DNA from: Acidimicrobiales bacterium
Lineage (GTDB): Bacteria > Actinomycetota > Acidimicrobiia > Acidimicrobiales > SZUA-35
Assembly: GCA_020629155.1 (NCBI GenBank)
Contig: JAHDDW010000014.1
Span: forward strand, 17,598 to 81,597
Direction: 5' to 3'
DNA: 64,000 nucleotides
Part shown: piece after piece, positions 34,755-44,070 of the stretch
Position numbering within the stretch: position 1 is the first letter of the stretch
How the letters are laid out: each line of letters starts with the position of its first letter
The notes under the pieces: generated by a model
Seen by the model: only the letters and a program-made list of their open reading frames with translations
Databases searched by the model: none
What the model was told of the DNA's origin: nothing
Translations under genes and position numbers: made by a program

Positions 34755-36092
34755 TTACCCTCCTTCAAAAATTGAGGAGTCGAGCGAGACACCATTTTTC
34801 ATAAGCTTGTCGCTATGTTGAGGCCTAACACCTGTTGCAGTAAGGGTTGGGTTCTGATCTGATTCGTTGCGGTAATGGAGCTTAAAAATTTCGTTTAAGG
34901 TGATTTGTTCACCTTCCATGCCGACAACTTCGGTGATATAAGACACGACACGTTTACCATTTCGAAGTCTCTCTAGTTGTACGATTAAATCGACAGCAGA
35001 TGCGGTTTGTTCACGTATAGCGCGCGTTGGTAGGTCAAATCCTGTTAACAAAACCATAGTTTCTAGTCGAGAAATAGCGTCTCGTGGTGTGTTCGCATGC
35101 AATGTCGTTAGCGACCCCTCATGGCCTGTATTCATTGCCTGGAGCATATCTAAGGCTTCGCCGCCTCTGCATTCGCCAACGATGATACGATCAGGTCGCA
35201 TACGTAAGCTATTGCGCACAAGATCACGAATAGCAATCTCACCTTTGCCTTCCATATTGGGAGGTCTGCATTCTAAACGGATAACATGGCGTTGTCGCAA
35301 GCGTAACTCGACAGCGTCTTCAATCGTGACAATTCGATCGCCTTCTGCGATAAAGCTAGACATCACGTTCAGAAAAGTGGTTTTGCCTGTGCCAGTCCCG
35401 CCAGAGATAACAATGTTTAGTTTGCCTTGCACACACGAACGCACGAAATGTAAAGCAGGGAGTGTAAGAGAACCGCTAGCAAGCAAATCGTCAGCGGTTA
35501 AACCATCTTTGGAAAATTTACGGATAGTTAACGATGGTCCGTCTACGGCTAGTGGCTCTATTATTGCGTTGACACGCGAGCCGTCAGGGAGTCGTGCGTC
35601 GACCATAGGGATCGATTCGTCGATTCTTCTTCCCACGGTTGAAACAATTTTTTCGATTACACGACGCAGATGTTCATTTGTGCGAAACCTTATGTCCGTT
35701 AGTACAACTTTGCCAGCAATTTCAGCGTAAATGGAATCTGTGCCATTAACCATGATTTCGCTGACCTGAGAGTCTTGCAGCAAACTTTCAATTGGTCCGT
35801 ACCCTAGAACGTCGTTGATGACGTCAGAGAGTACTTTGCTTTGCTCAGAAGGGTTAAGAGGTAAGTTCTCGGCAGCTATTAACAGTTTTAGCTCTTCTGA
35901 AACCTTTACACGTAATTCGTTGGAGCTGATATCATCGTTGAACGAGGCACCGATACGTTCGACAAGTTTCAAACGAGCGCGATCGCTGAATCCTTCAATT
36001 GGACTTTGAGACATGTTCTTGTCGTCGTGATCTTTGCTAGCAGGTGGTGGTTTGCGTCCTTGCGCAGAAAGTAACATTTTGCCCAGAGACAT
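34755..36092 (-). CDS. tadA: TadA/CpaF secretion ATPase
   Basis: 445 residues. An N-terminal domain (DVINDVLGYGPIESLLQDSQVSEIMVNG) is followed by the ATPase core with Walker A SGGTGTGKTTFLN (about 229-241), Asp box TIEDAVELRL, Walker B MRPDRIIVGECRGGEALDML and the His box GHEGSLTTLHAN. It powers pilus extension and, in some bacteria, retraction. Genes abut on both sides (cpaE-like upstream, VWA-tadB downstream). Confidence 0.96.
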   Translation of the reverse strand: MSLGKMLLSAQGRKPPPASKDHDDKNMSQSPIEGFSDRARLKLVERIGASFNDDISSNELRVKVSEELKLLIAAENLPLNPSEQSKVLSDVINDVLGYGPIESLLQDSQVSEIMVNGTDSIYAEIAGKVVLTDIRFRTNEHLRRVIEKIVSTVGRRIDESIPMVDARLPDGSRVNAIIEPLAVDGPSLTIRKFSKDGLTADDLLASGSLTLPALHFVRSCVQGKLNIVISGGTGTGKTTFLNVMSSFIAEGDRIVTIEDAVELRLRQRHVIRLECRPPNMEGKGEIAIRDLVRNSLRMRPDRIIVGECRGGEALDMLQAMNTGHEGSLTTLHANTPRDAISRLETMVLLTGFDLPTRAIREQTASAVDLIVQLERLRNGKRVVSYITEVVGMEGEQITLNEIFKLHYRNESDQNPTLTATGVRPQHSDKLMKNGVSLDSSIFEGG

Positions 36093-37273
36093 TATTTAAA
36101 CCATCCTCTAGATTTCGGTTTATTAGTCGTTGTAACGGTTTCTCCTTTAACAATGTGGGCAGCGTGTTTAAAACCAGAGGATAATGGGCTCTTCGGTTGC
36201 ATCTCAAGGTATGGGATAGCTTGGTTGCCTGAAGTAATCACCTTCGGTTCTTCAGGAAGAACTATAGATACTTCTAACCCCACGATGGACTCAATGTCTT
36301 CTTGTGTTAACCCGCTTTTTGGGTTTGCTTTGTTTAGAATGAGATGCTGCTTGCGTGACACTAGGCCGACTGTATGCAGTGCTTTCATATGTTTATCTAA
36401 AACTCGTACTCCGCTGACTTCAGGACATGTCACAAAAATAACATCAGAAGCCGTTTGTATGGCTGCCAGCGTGGCATCTGTAGAACCAGGCCCCGTATCG
36501 ATAATGACGTATCTAAAAGAATTTCTAAGCTGCTCAAAAATAGGCCCAAGAACATCTTCATCTACTTTTTCGGCCTGTCCTAGATCAGAAGGAGCGGGGA
36601 GTACTAATAAGCCACTTGCATGGGAAGCAAGGCTTAACTTGAGGTTTGTTGAATTAACAACCCAATCTTTAACAGCTAGATGCGATATATCTGTGGTTGC
36701 TTCGATGTGAAGAAGTTCGGCTATTTCTCCTGCTACTAGATCTAAGTCGACAAGTACAACTTCATTGGGGTGTTCTTGTGCTAGAGCGACGGCGGTGTTT
36801 ACCGCAATAGTTGATTTTCCTACCCCTCCGATTGGCCCGACGATAGCGACGATACCGTCTCTTTCTGATACAGTCTTGTTTGCTTCGTAGGCTGTTTTAG
36901 CTTTCGATATACGTTCTAGAACAAGTAGAGATTTTGTAAGCTTGTCGGGTCCTCCTGAAGGGTCTACGACATCTCTTACGCCGCTTTGCATTGCTTTTCT
37001 TAGAAAGTTTTCGGTTGGGTTTGCCAGGGCAAGGCATTCTGTTCTACCTGCAATAGAGATAGCTAGTGATGTTTCGAGTAAAATATTTTCTTCCACATCT
37101 GGTCCGAAAACAAGAACTTGTGCCGATGCAGCCGTTGTTCTGCGTTGGATTTCTTCTGAAGTAATTTTATCAGGGGCGAATTTTTCTACTAGTAGCTCGT
37201 ATTCGCTTCCCAAAGAGGCTGGCTCTAACTGTGTCCAGTGATGATCGTTTGTTAGAAGTAGTATTTGATGCAT
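36092..37273 (-). CDS. CpaE/TadZ-like MinD-family localisation ATPase
   Basis: 393 residues. The N-terminal receiver-like half (about 1-130, LVFGPDVEENILLET, NFLRKAMQSGVRDVVDPS) lacks obvious phosphorylation residues. The C-terminal MinD/ParA-like half has the deviant Walker A GPIGGVGKSTIAVN (about 141-154), VVLVDLDLVAGEIAELL and YVIIDTGPGS. It positions the Tad machine in the cell. It ends on the start of tadA and begins on the stop of the cpaB-like gene. Confidence 0.92.
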   Translation of the reverse strand: MHQILLLTNDHHWTQLEPASLGSEYELLVEKFAPDKITSEEIQRRTTAASAQVLVFGPDVEENILLETSLAISIAGRTECLALANPTENFLRKAMQSGVRDVVDPSGGPDKLTKSLLVLERISKAKTAYEANKTVSERDGIVAIVGPIGGVGKSTIAVNTAVALAQEHPNEVVLVDLDLVAGEIAELLHIEATTDISHLAVKDWVVNSTNLKLSLASHASGLLVLPAPSDLGQAEKVDEDVLGPIFEQLRNSFRYVIIDTGPGSTDATLAAIQTASDVIFVTCPEVSGVRVLDKHMKALHTVGLVSRKQHLILNKANPKSGLTQEDIESIVGLEVSIVLPEEPKVITSGNQAIPYLEMQPKSPLSSGFKHAAHIVKGETVTTTNKPKSRGWFK

Positions 37274-38139
37274 TACTGCTCCTGTCTGTCTGCAGCAGGC
37301 TGTGAAGATCCGTCATCTGAGTCATCAGCTTCATCGATAGAAGGTTCTGTCGGAGAAGAGAGTGCTATATCTTCGAACAGTGTTTGTAACGTAATAAGAT
37401 CAAGATCCGTTTCTGCTAACAGAGCAGGCTCGCTTGCTAACCAGATAGATCCGTACTCTTTCGCGAAGATAATACGTTGCAGCTGTTCTGGTTCGACGGC
37501 CACAGTAAACAACAAGTCTGAAGCAGGTGTTTGTCTGATCCTGTCTTCCTCTTGACCTGGATTGATAGCTGTATCTGGTAAAGCTAACGCTCCGCCTGTT
37601 TGAATGTTTGTTACCAGAACGCTTGTGAGGAGGGTCTTGGTTGCTGGAACAGTTTGACCGTTCTGATCAATATCGATTGAGACAAGCAGCGAGATTTTGT
37701 CACCTGGTTCAATTTGTCCACCAACGGCGCGTTCAGGATTTATTTGTATAGTCGCTTCAAGTAGTCCATCTGGTACAGGAACTTGTCCTCCTGCGACTGT
37801 CCGAGAGAGGCTTGCTGAGAAGCGGCTTTGGACAAGTTGTTCTCCGGCTACTAAGTCAACGCTAGTAACGAGTTCGCCTAGTTTGGAAAGGTCGACAATT
37901 GATCCATCGGCTTTGATATTGGCAGGTATTTTTCTTTTTTCTACTGATGATTCTAATTCTTTAGCTGGTGTCCCTGCTTGTATCGCATCGGAAACGATAT
38001 AAACCTCGACTAATTCTTGTCCAGCTAATGCCCGTTCTTCACTAGTTTGAACAAACCTGACGAGCGTGAAGACACCTCCGACACCGAGAAAGATGGCGAG
38101 AACTGCAGCTATAATCCTTCCTTTGTTAGAGTCATCCAT
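37273..38139 (-). CDS. cpaB: CpaB/RcpC-like Flp pilus assembly protein
   Basis: 288 residues from the ATG at 38139 (MDDSNKGR), with GAAGGA 6 nt upstream; an open extension of 11 residues has no such site. An N-terminal membrane segment (about 8-27) is followed by the SAF domain (VEVYIVSDAIQAGTPAKELESSVEKRKIP) and the RcpC-type DKISLLVSIDI region. A Ser/Asp-rich tail ends it. In diderms CpaB meets the secretin; no secretin gene occurs here, fitting a monoderm. Confidence 0.88.
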   Translation of the reverse strand: MDDSNKGRIIAAVLAIFLGVGGVFTLVRFVQTSEERALAGQELVEVYIVSDAIQAGTPAKELESSVEKRKIPANIKADGSIVDLSKLGELVTSVDLVAGEQLVQSRFSASLSRTVAGGQVPVPDGLLEATIQINPERAVGGQIEPGDKISLLVSIDIDQNGQTVPATKTLLTSVLVTNIQTGGALALPDTAINPGQEEDRIRQTPASDLLFTVAVEPEQLQRIIFAKEYGSIWLASEPALLAETDLDLITLQTLFEDIALSSPTEPSIDEADDSDDGSSQPAADRQEQ

Positions 38140-38179
38140 GCTGCTTCCTTCATAGGATCTTGTCGGCAGCAAACAGACC

Positions 38180-38950
38180 TTAGTTAGAATTTGAAAGAAA
38201 ATGTGTTGTTACTATACTGACTAGTTTTTCATGACATGCACCATTAGAGAGCAACGTGCCGCCAATAGGTCTGTCATAGCGGTCGACGTTGTTTCCTGAA
38301 AGGTCCGTTACTTTCCCGCCTGCTTCTTCGATGAGTAGCGACGCTGGTCCGACGTCATGAAAGTCAGAGGTGTGTTTTATAACAGCGATGGCTTTGCCGC
38401 GGGCGACTGAAATACACTTGTAGCCTGTCGCTGGTACAGGTTGGACTTTGCCGCCGTGTTGTTTGATAGCGTCAACATAAGGAAAAGCTGTTGTGCCTAG
38501 CAAAACATAGCCATCTTCAAAGTGTGCATCGTTGACGTTGATTTGTTCATCGTTGCAAAATGCGCCTTTGTTTTTGATGGCGTGAAACATCTCATTCGTG
38601 TACGGGTTATAGAGCAGCGACATGACAGGTACGCCGTTTTCTAGCAGCGCAACCATAAAAATGCTGGCTGGGATAGCAAGCATATAGGGGACAGTGCCGT
38701 CGATCGGATCGCAAAGCCACTGATATTTTTCTTGACCGCTGCCCCAACTTGCTTCTTCACCGAGCACGCCATGGTCGCTATAGTTCGTCTGCACTTGTTT
38801 GATCAGAAGGTCATTGATCGCTTTGTCAATCGCTGTAACAGGTGTGCGGTCATCCTTTGTCTCATAGCTATGATCTTTGCCAAAGTTTTTAAGCATCATC
38901 ACGCCAGCTTGCTGCGCAATAGCTTTAGCAAATTGCAGTTCTTGTTCCAC
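38180..38950 (-). CDS. Inositol monophosphatase-family phosphatase
   Basis: 256 residues. Metal-binding motifs: GEEASWG (Glu65-Glu66 region), CDPIDGT (Asp81, Asp84) and the late FHDVGPASLLIEEAGGKVTDLSG (Asp in DVG). Family members remove phosphate from inositol-1-phosphate, histidinol-phosphate or 3'-phosphoadenosine nucleotides; the PYMLAIPASIFMVALLENG segment following the core differs from classical NFVHG forms, so the substrate is uncertain. It lies just upstream of the cpaB-like gene on the same strand (40 bp). Confidence 0.9.
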   Translation of the reverse strand: MEQELQFAKAIAQQAGVMMLKNFGKDHSYETKDDRTPVTAIDKAINDLLIKQVQTNYSDHGVLGEEASWGSGQEKYQWLCDPIDGTVPYMLAIPASIFMVALLENGVPVMSLLYNPYTNEMFHAIKNKGAFCNDEQINVNDAHFEDGYVLLGTTAFPYVDAIKQHGGKVQPVPATGYKCISVARGKAIAVIKHTSDFHDVGPASLLIEEAGGKVTDLSGNNVDRYDRPIGGTLLSNGACHEKLVSIVTTHFLSNSN

Positions 38951-39087
38951 GCACTTACTCTAATGGCATCTTGCCTAGGTTTGCCTACATAAGGATGAGG
39001 TTTTGGCTAGCTAAGATAATTTTGCTACCCCTTGCATAGTGAAACAATATGCAATAAGTAACTTTAAGGTCTATAATTGGTCGTCTA

Positions 39088-39729
39088 ATGGCAGGACAAC
39101 CCGACGAGTTCATAGCGTTCATAGACGAATCAAAACGTCCCATGCGAAACCGTAGAACAGGCAAAGTAGATATCACTCAATGGCACTACGTTCTAGCCGT
39201 CGTGATCATAATGCGAATAGATCTAGAGAGCGTACGCCAAAAAATACTACGGATCGAAGCCGATCTAAACTACGAGCTTCACTACCAAGAAATGAAAAGC
39301 AACACTCGCCGTTGTAACGCAATAGAAGCGATTGAGCAGATAAAAGAATGGAACGGCATACTCTTTGAAACGATGAAACCCATTGGACAGAGTAACGCTG
39401 AAGAACACAGAACACGAGCCAGTCAACTCAAACAATCATTTCAAATGCTCGCTAATAATTACCAATCAACGAAAGTTATTTTAGAAACACGGGCCAAACG
39501 AAAAACCAGCCGACCTACGCTAGACAACAAAGATATCGCGGTTCTTCAGAAACTCTACGCCACTAAAAAAGTAGCTCGAACCTTTCAAATCAGACATGAA
39601 ACGAAACAAGAACCCATACTAAAAATAGCTGACCTGCTTGCTAGCTCACGAACCGATATGCTTTGTGTGAGCGACGAAACGATCTATCCACAAATTGGGC
39701 ATAGAGTCATAATCGTCAAACCTAAATAA
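39088..39729 (+). CDS. DUF3800 family protein
   Basis: 213 residues. FIAFIDESKRP (about 8-18) followed by WHYVLAVVIIMR is the DUF3800 opening, with an Asp-Glu in a strand like an RNase H-like active site. The C-terminal LKIADLLASSR matches the family's second acidic motif (xIADLxA). DUF3800 proteins are widespread, often near mobile or defence genes, and remain uncharacterised; nuclease activity is suspected from the fold only. It stands alone. Confidence 0.75.
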   Translation: MAGQPDEFIAFIDESKRPMRNRRTGKVDITQWHYVLAVVIIMRIDLESVRQKILRIEADLNYELHYQEMKSNTRRCNAIEAIEQIKEWNGILFETMKPIGQSNAEEHRTRASQLKQSFQMLANNYQSTKVILETRAKRKTSRPTLDNKDIAVLQKLYATKKVARTFQIRHETKQEPILKIADLLASSRTDMLCVSDETIYPQIGHRVIIVKPK

Positions 39730-39792
39730 AAACAACCCATAAAAACGCAGAGACCCTGGGGTCTTGCAACAAGACAGAGCCAGGGCGTACTT

Positions 39793-39812
39793 ACACGCAG
39801 CTAACTGCGTGT
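39793..39812 (+). terminator. Hairpin behind the DUF3800 gene
   Basis: ACACGCAG-CTAA-CTGCGTGT, an 8-bp perfect stem, followed by TCTGTTTCC. An outer CCCTGG/CCAGGG pairing lies just upstream. A rho-independent terminator is plausible although the U-run is short. The 289-bp gap to 40018 holds this and the hairpin at 39975; nothing else is seen. Confidence 0.5.
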
Positions 39813-39974
39813 CTGTTTCCATTATCGGCTAAAATTAACAAAAAGTCAACCCTGCTATGCAATAGAACTTTAAAAAATGCTGTGAAGTGAGAGAGTCACG
39901 ATAACAGCTTTTACAAGTTTATGTCGATGTGATGTTTCGTAACACATCTAATGCTTATTCCTCACTCACTTTAA

Positions 39975-40010
39975 TAGCTGGAGACCTTCAATAAAAGGTG
40001 CTTCCAGCTA
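39975..40010 (-). terminator. Hairpin behind the polysaccharide export operon
   Basis: TAGCTGGA (39975-39982) pairs with TCCAGCTA (40003-40010), with inner CCTT/AAGG pairing. It lies 9 bp past the permease stop on the minus strand and likely ends that operon. Confidence 0.55.
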
Positions 40011-40018
40011 GTTGTGCT

Positions 40019-40912
40019 CTAAATCACGTCGGCGAAGGATTTTTCTAGGCGTACGAACGTGGTCAAAGCAAGCGCCAACAAGGCAAGGCCGCTGAGTGCT
40101 GAGATCCAGCTATAACTCGGGAAAGGTGTGCCGAGTAGTGCCCATCGTAAACCATCAAGTGCGGTTGTTGCTGGGTTCAAACGATACAGCGGCAGCCATG
40201 TTTCGGGCACAATCGTCGAGCTATAAGCAATCGGAGTAAGATAAAACCACAGCTGGCTTGCAAACGGAATCATATGTTTCACATCACGATAGTTTATGTT
40301 CACGGCTGCAAGCAGCACGCCAGGCGCTAACGCGCAAAGCACCAGCGCTAGTGCCCAAAGGGGAGTGGTTAGCACCCGCCAAGATGGCCACTGATCATAA
40401 TAAGCAAGCAACGGAACCAGCAAGACCATGCCGACAGCTAAGTCAACTAAAGCAGGCAGCACACTGCCTAACGGTGCATGCAGCCGAGGGAAAAAGATTT
40501 TAGCTAGCAAATCTGGGTTGGCGACCAAGCTATCTGAAGCAGCGGTGAACGAACGTTGAATATAGGTCCAGCCGACAAACCCTGTGTAGGCAAATAAAAT
40601 ATAGGCGACGCCATCACTCGGAGCGTTAAGCAGACGCCCGAAAATAAACAATGCAATAACAGCTTGTGCGACGGGTTGGATTACCGCCCACGCAACCCCA
40701 AAAAAGGTTTGTCGATAACGTAGCTTGAGATCTCGCGCGGCGAAAAAGAAGGCAAGTTCTTTCGTCGCCGCTAATTCACGCAGACGACTCGGCCATCGCC
40801 GCTTTGCACTGCTATTGGTCACCCACAGGTTGTTATCGGCAATGCTCGTAAGGTCAACAGCTGGACCTATCTCGATGTCATCAACACTATGGCTGGCAAC
40901 CGTCTGTTTCAT
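40019..40912 (-). CDS. ABC-2 permease for polysaccharide export (Wzm/TagG type)
   Basis: 297 residues with six predicted membrane helices. The segment FFAARDLKLRYRQTFFGVAWAVIQPVAQAVI is the hallmark of ABC-2 polysaccharide/polyol-phosphate exporters, and FYLTPIAYSSTIVPETW sits before the last helices. With the ATPase gene upstream (4-bp overlap) it moves a finished glycan chain across the membrane. Confidence 0.94.
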   Translation of the reverse strand: MKQTVASHSVDDIEIGPAVDLTSIADNNLWVTNSSAKRRWPSRLRELAATKELAFFFAARDLKLRYRQTFFGVAWAVIQPVAQAVIALFIFGRLLNAPSDGVAYILFAYTGFVGWTYIQRSFTAASDSLVANPDLLAKIFFPRLHAPLGSVLPALVDLAVGMVLLVPLLAYYDQWPSWRVLTTPLWALALVLCALAPGVLLAAVNINYRDVKHMIPFASQLWFYLTPIAYSSTIVPETWLPLYRLNPATTALDGLRWALLGTPFPSYSWISALSGLALLALALTTFVRLEKSFADVI

Positions 40913-42114
40913 GAGGCACCTGCTTTCTCGACTGTCCAGCGTGATCGTAGATCTAGAATGCGACCATCAGCAGGCCGTTGCGACGTGCTAACTTCAAAAA
41001 CTAAAATGTCGTCTTCCCAAACATCCCACGATTGGTCGACAATTTGCACCCAATAGCCAAGACGATACGTGCCTGGTGCAAGCACGCCAGGCACCGTAAA
41101 ACTGAACGTATATTCACCTGGCGTCATTGGGTTAGGCATCACACTCTCAGGCGTAAATTCGTCAAAAACATGCGTCCCATCGTTCGTTAAAAGATAGGCA
41201 CTGACCATACATTGCGTTGTAGCATCTCGCAGATATCCAGTGAGCGCTAAGGTAAACGATTCGCCAGCTTTCACCGTTTCGTTTTCGCCAGCGTCATTCA
41301 TTTTCGCTTCTGTTAGAGTGAAAGGCTGGTCTTTGCGAGGTCGCTGTATTTGTGACTTGCCGCCAGAAGCATCGAGATACGTATCAAGCACCTTTGGTGT
41401 CGGCCCGTCATCGATGATAGAACCCTCGCTGAGGAAAATAGAGCGGCTGCACAGCTGACGCACCGCTGCCATATTGTGGCTAACAAGTAAAATAGTACGT
41501 CCAGATTTTTCGATCTCACCCATCTTGGCCATGCACCGTTTTTGGAATTCATCGTCACCAACGGCAAGCACCTCGTCGATAATTAAAATATCGGCAGCGA
41601 GATGAGCAGCCACAGAGAAAGCAAGTCGCATCTGCATACCAGAGGAATACCGCTTAAGCGGGGTATCAATAAAACGTTCTACATTTGCAAACGCAACGAT
41701 GTCGTCGAATTGTCGAGTGATCTCTTGTCGTTTCATCCCTAAAATAGTGCCGTTAAGATACACATTTTCTCGCCCTGTCAACTCACGAGAAAACCCTGTT
41801 CCTACTTCGAGGAGTGAACCGACCCGGCCATAGGTTCGGCTATAGCCTTCTGTCGGGGTCGTTATACGGCTCAAAATCTTTAACAGCGTGCTTTTGCCAG
41901 CGCCGTTACGGCCAACAATACCCAGCGTTTGTCCTTGCGGCACTGTAAACGAGATGTCTTTAAGCGGCCAGATTTCATTCGTCTCAGCCGACGTTTTGCG
42001 TTTTCTGCCTGCAAACGTATTCGAAATCGCCTCAGTAATGCTGCTTGCCTTATGTCTACCAATCACATACCTTTTCGACAGGCCAACAACCTCGATAGCG
42101 TTAGAACGTTGCAT
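40909..42114 (-). CDS. Wzt-like ABC transporter ATPase with C-terminal substrate domain
   Basis: 401 residues. The nucleotide-binding domain (to about 245) has Walker A VGRNGAGKSTLLK, signature YSSGMQMRLAFSVA, Walker B ILIIDEVLAVGD and switch His SHN. From about 260 a beta-sandwich (Wzt C-terminal type: FTLALTGYLRDA, PGEYTFSFTVPG) probably recognises the capped end of the glycan, as in E. coli O9a Wzt. Its presence suggests that chain termination couples to export. Confidence 0.94.
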   Translation of the reverse strand: MQRSNAIEVVGLSKRYVIGRHKASSITEAISNTFAGRKRKTSAETNEIWPLKDISFTVPQGQTLGIVGRNGAGKSTLLKILSRITTPTEGYSRTYGRVGSLLEVGTGFSRELTGRENVYLNGTILGMKRQEITRQFDDIVAFANVERFIDTPLKRYSSGMQMRLAFSVAAHLAADILIIDEVLAVGDDEFQKRCMAKMGEIEKSGRTILLVSHNMAAVRQLCSRSIFLSEGSIIDDGPTPKVLDTYLDASGGKSQIQRPRKDQPFTLTEAKMNDAGENETVKAGESFTLALTGYLRDATTQCMVSAYLLTNDGTHVFDEFTPESVMPNPMTPGEYTFSFTVPGVLAPGTYRLGYWVQIVDQSWDVWEDDILVFEVSTSQRPADGRILDLRSRWTVEKAGAS

Positions 42115-42122
42115 AACATCTC

Positions 42123-42965
42123 TTACAACTCATAACCCAAATGTTTGCTTTCAAAAGCGACAATGTCGAGAATATCTTCCTCGTATTGCTTCAAAACGAA
42201 ACGGGCGTCGACATGTCTGTTCGCGCCAGGTTTCTGGTGGAACGTGTCGAAAGCTTTTTTGATATTGCCTTCTAACCCAAGTTGGTTCATCAAAACGTGC
42301 GGCTCTTGCAAAAAAAGCTCATAGCGGATAAAAGGTGTCCCCTTACCCCATGCTTTAAGAGCACATTTGGCCATCTCCTGCCAACGCAACGCAAGTTTAT
42401 GGATGAGTACATCAAGGGTTAATTCTGTCTCATAGTCGGGTGCGTTCGGATTATCACGCATGTTAACAAGATGTGTCCACGGATATGGAATCTCCACAGG
42501 TGTAGAAATAAGTTCACCATTGACTAAAAATCCCATACGGTCGAGACAGCTTCTAATGTTATCGAAAGGGTTACGTACCACGAAAATAGCTTTTGCGTCG
42601 CTGAAACGAGCAAGAAGGTCTTCCCAAAAGAACGTGAGCGAAGGTTCTTTAAAAACGCCAGACGCGAAACGATGGCGCGAACGATTAATAACAGTTTCTA
42701 AATAGTTCGAATCGCTAGGATGCAAGTGGCGGTAAGTGGGCGAGTAGCGTTCAAGTGCTAAGTCGTTTGTGAAAGCAGTATCACAAACTTCGGCGAGTGC
42801 TGCGGCAAGAAGTGATGTGCCTGATTTCTGATTGCCGAAAACGAAATAGTCAGGCGAGGCCGCTAGACGGTTTTTAAAGTTTTTAAAATGCTCAGCTGAT
42901 GCTTGCAAGCGAAAGCGTGAGGGGCGTTTGATCTTGGCGTGAGGGTTAGCTGCTTGTGCTGTCAT
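42123..42965 (-). CDS. Sulfotransferase family protein
   Basis: 280 residues. The 5'-phosphosulfate loop is FVFGNQKSGTSLLAAAL (near 40-56) and the 3'-phosphate site is AIFVVRNPFDNIRSCLDRMGF; both bind PAPS. The substrate is probably the sugar chain or a lipid made by this operon. The start lies inside the glycosyltransferase gene (20-bp overlap). A sulfated surface glycan or glycolipid is the simplest inference. Confidence 0.88.
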   Translation of the reverse strand: MTAQAANPHAKIKRPSRFRLQASAEHFKNFKNRLAASPDYFVFGNQKSGTSLLAAALAEVCDTAFTNDLALERYSPTYRHLHPSDSNYLETVINRSRHRFASGVFKEPSLTFFWEDLLARFSDAKAIFVVRNPFDNIRSCLDRMGFLVNGELISTPVEIPYPWTHLVNMRDNPNAPDYETELTLDVLIHKLALRWQEMAKCALKAWGKGTPFIRYELFLQEPHVLMNQLGLEGNIKKAFDTFHQKPGANRHVDARFVLKQYEEDILDIVAFESKHLGYEL

Positions 42966-44070
42966 AAATGTCTTCTAGCTCAGGTGTTTGTCGTCGGATA
43001 TCGAAGTTGTCTTGTATGTGTTTTTTGCCCAGAGTAACAAGCTCATCCCTCATGATTTTGTTATCTAGAATTTTCTGTGTTTTGGTGAAAAGCGCTTGCA
43101 AATCTTTTTCCTCTACAAGCAAATCTTCGGGCGTCACTTCAGCGATGCCTCCATGGCGATAGCCAACGGGGGCGCAACCTGCAGCAAGCGCTTCTGCAAA
43201 TACTAGACCTAAAGATTCCGCATCGCCACTTGAAGCGGTTTGGCTTGGCAAAATAGCGACAGCTGATTGACTTAGCACCTGCAAAAGCACGTCATGCGGT
43301 TGCGCACCTAGCCAGGTGATGTCTTCATATTCTGAGCAGAGTCTCTTGACAAGCGGTGCTTCTATCCCATCGCCAACGATAGTCACAGGGTTTTTGTACC
43401 CTAACCCTCGGAGGTGGCGAATTATCTTTACAAAGTCTGGGATGCCTTTTTTAGGGGCGAGTCGACCGACAAACGCTATCTGATTATCTGCTTTTTGTGC
43501 TTGATATGGTTCTGCTTGGCTGACAATGTGGTCATAGTCAATCCCGATGTAATGGCGAATAAGGTTAGCTTTTTTGTAAGCGCCATGTTTACGAGCGTTT
43601 TTATAAAGAAAGTCAGAGACACAGATAACCGTTGAAGCATAGTCTGCGGTTTTCTTTTGCTGCATCAAATACGCAAGCCATTGTGGGCTGCGATGACTAT
43701 GACGTTTGGAAAGCACGTCAAACCCGTGCAAGGTGACAACAAGAGGGATAGCAAGCGCTTTACATGAAGGCATGATTTGCGTGGCATCTGGCCCGAAATG
43801 TGCGTGAGTCACGGTAGCTTTGGTTGTCGCTAATACTTCGCTAAGCGCTGTAGATTCTTTGCCGAATGCAGTTTTCATCAGTTCTGTTTTGCTTGGCCAC
43901 GCCAGCGAGAATCCGTCTTGCTGTTTGCCAGTATGTTGCTTGTCGAGCTGGCAGCCAACAAGATGTGGGTCATAACGGTGAAGCAGTTTGGCTTGAGCGG
44001 TAACAAAAGTTTCCGACGCTTTAAAAAGTGTCGCCCTATAAATAGCAACGATTTTCTGGTCATCTGTCAT
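42946..44070 (-). CDS. GT-B fold glycosyltransferase (family 4-like)
   Basis: 374 residues. The N-terminal half holds HAHFGPDATQIMPSCKALAIPLVVTLHGFDV and the C-terminal GT1/4 domain begins at IAFVGRLAPKKGIPDFVKII. The EX7E nucleotide-sugar motif is seen in ESLGLVFAEALAAGCAPVGY. It transfers a sugar to a growing glycan or lipid acceptor. It overlaps the flippase gene by 4 bp. Confidence 0.93.
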   Translation of the reverse strand: MTDDQKIVAIYRATLFKASETFVTAQAKLLHRYDPHLVGCQLDKQHTGKQQDGFSLAWPSKTELMKTAFGKESTALSEVLATTKATVTHAHFGPDATQIMPSCKALAIPLVVTLHGFDVLSKRHSHRSPQWLAYLMQQKKTADYASTVICVSDFLYKNARKHGAYKKANLIRHYIGIDYDHIVSQAEPYQAQKADNQIAFVGRLAPKKGIPDFVKIIRHLRGLGYKNPVTIVGDGIEAPLVKRLCSEYEDITWLGAQPHDVLLQVLSQSAVAILPSQTASSGDAESLGLVFAEALAAGCAPVGYRHGGIAEVTPEDLLVEEKDLQALFTKTQKILDNKIMRDELVTLGKKHIQDNFDIRRQTPELEDIYDSTSS

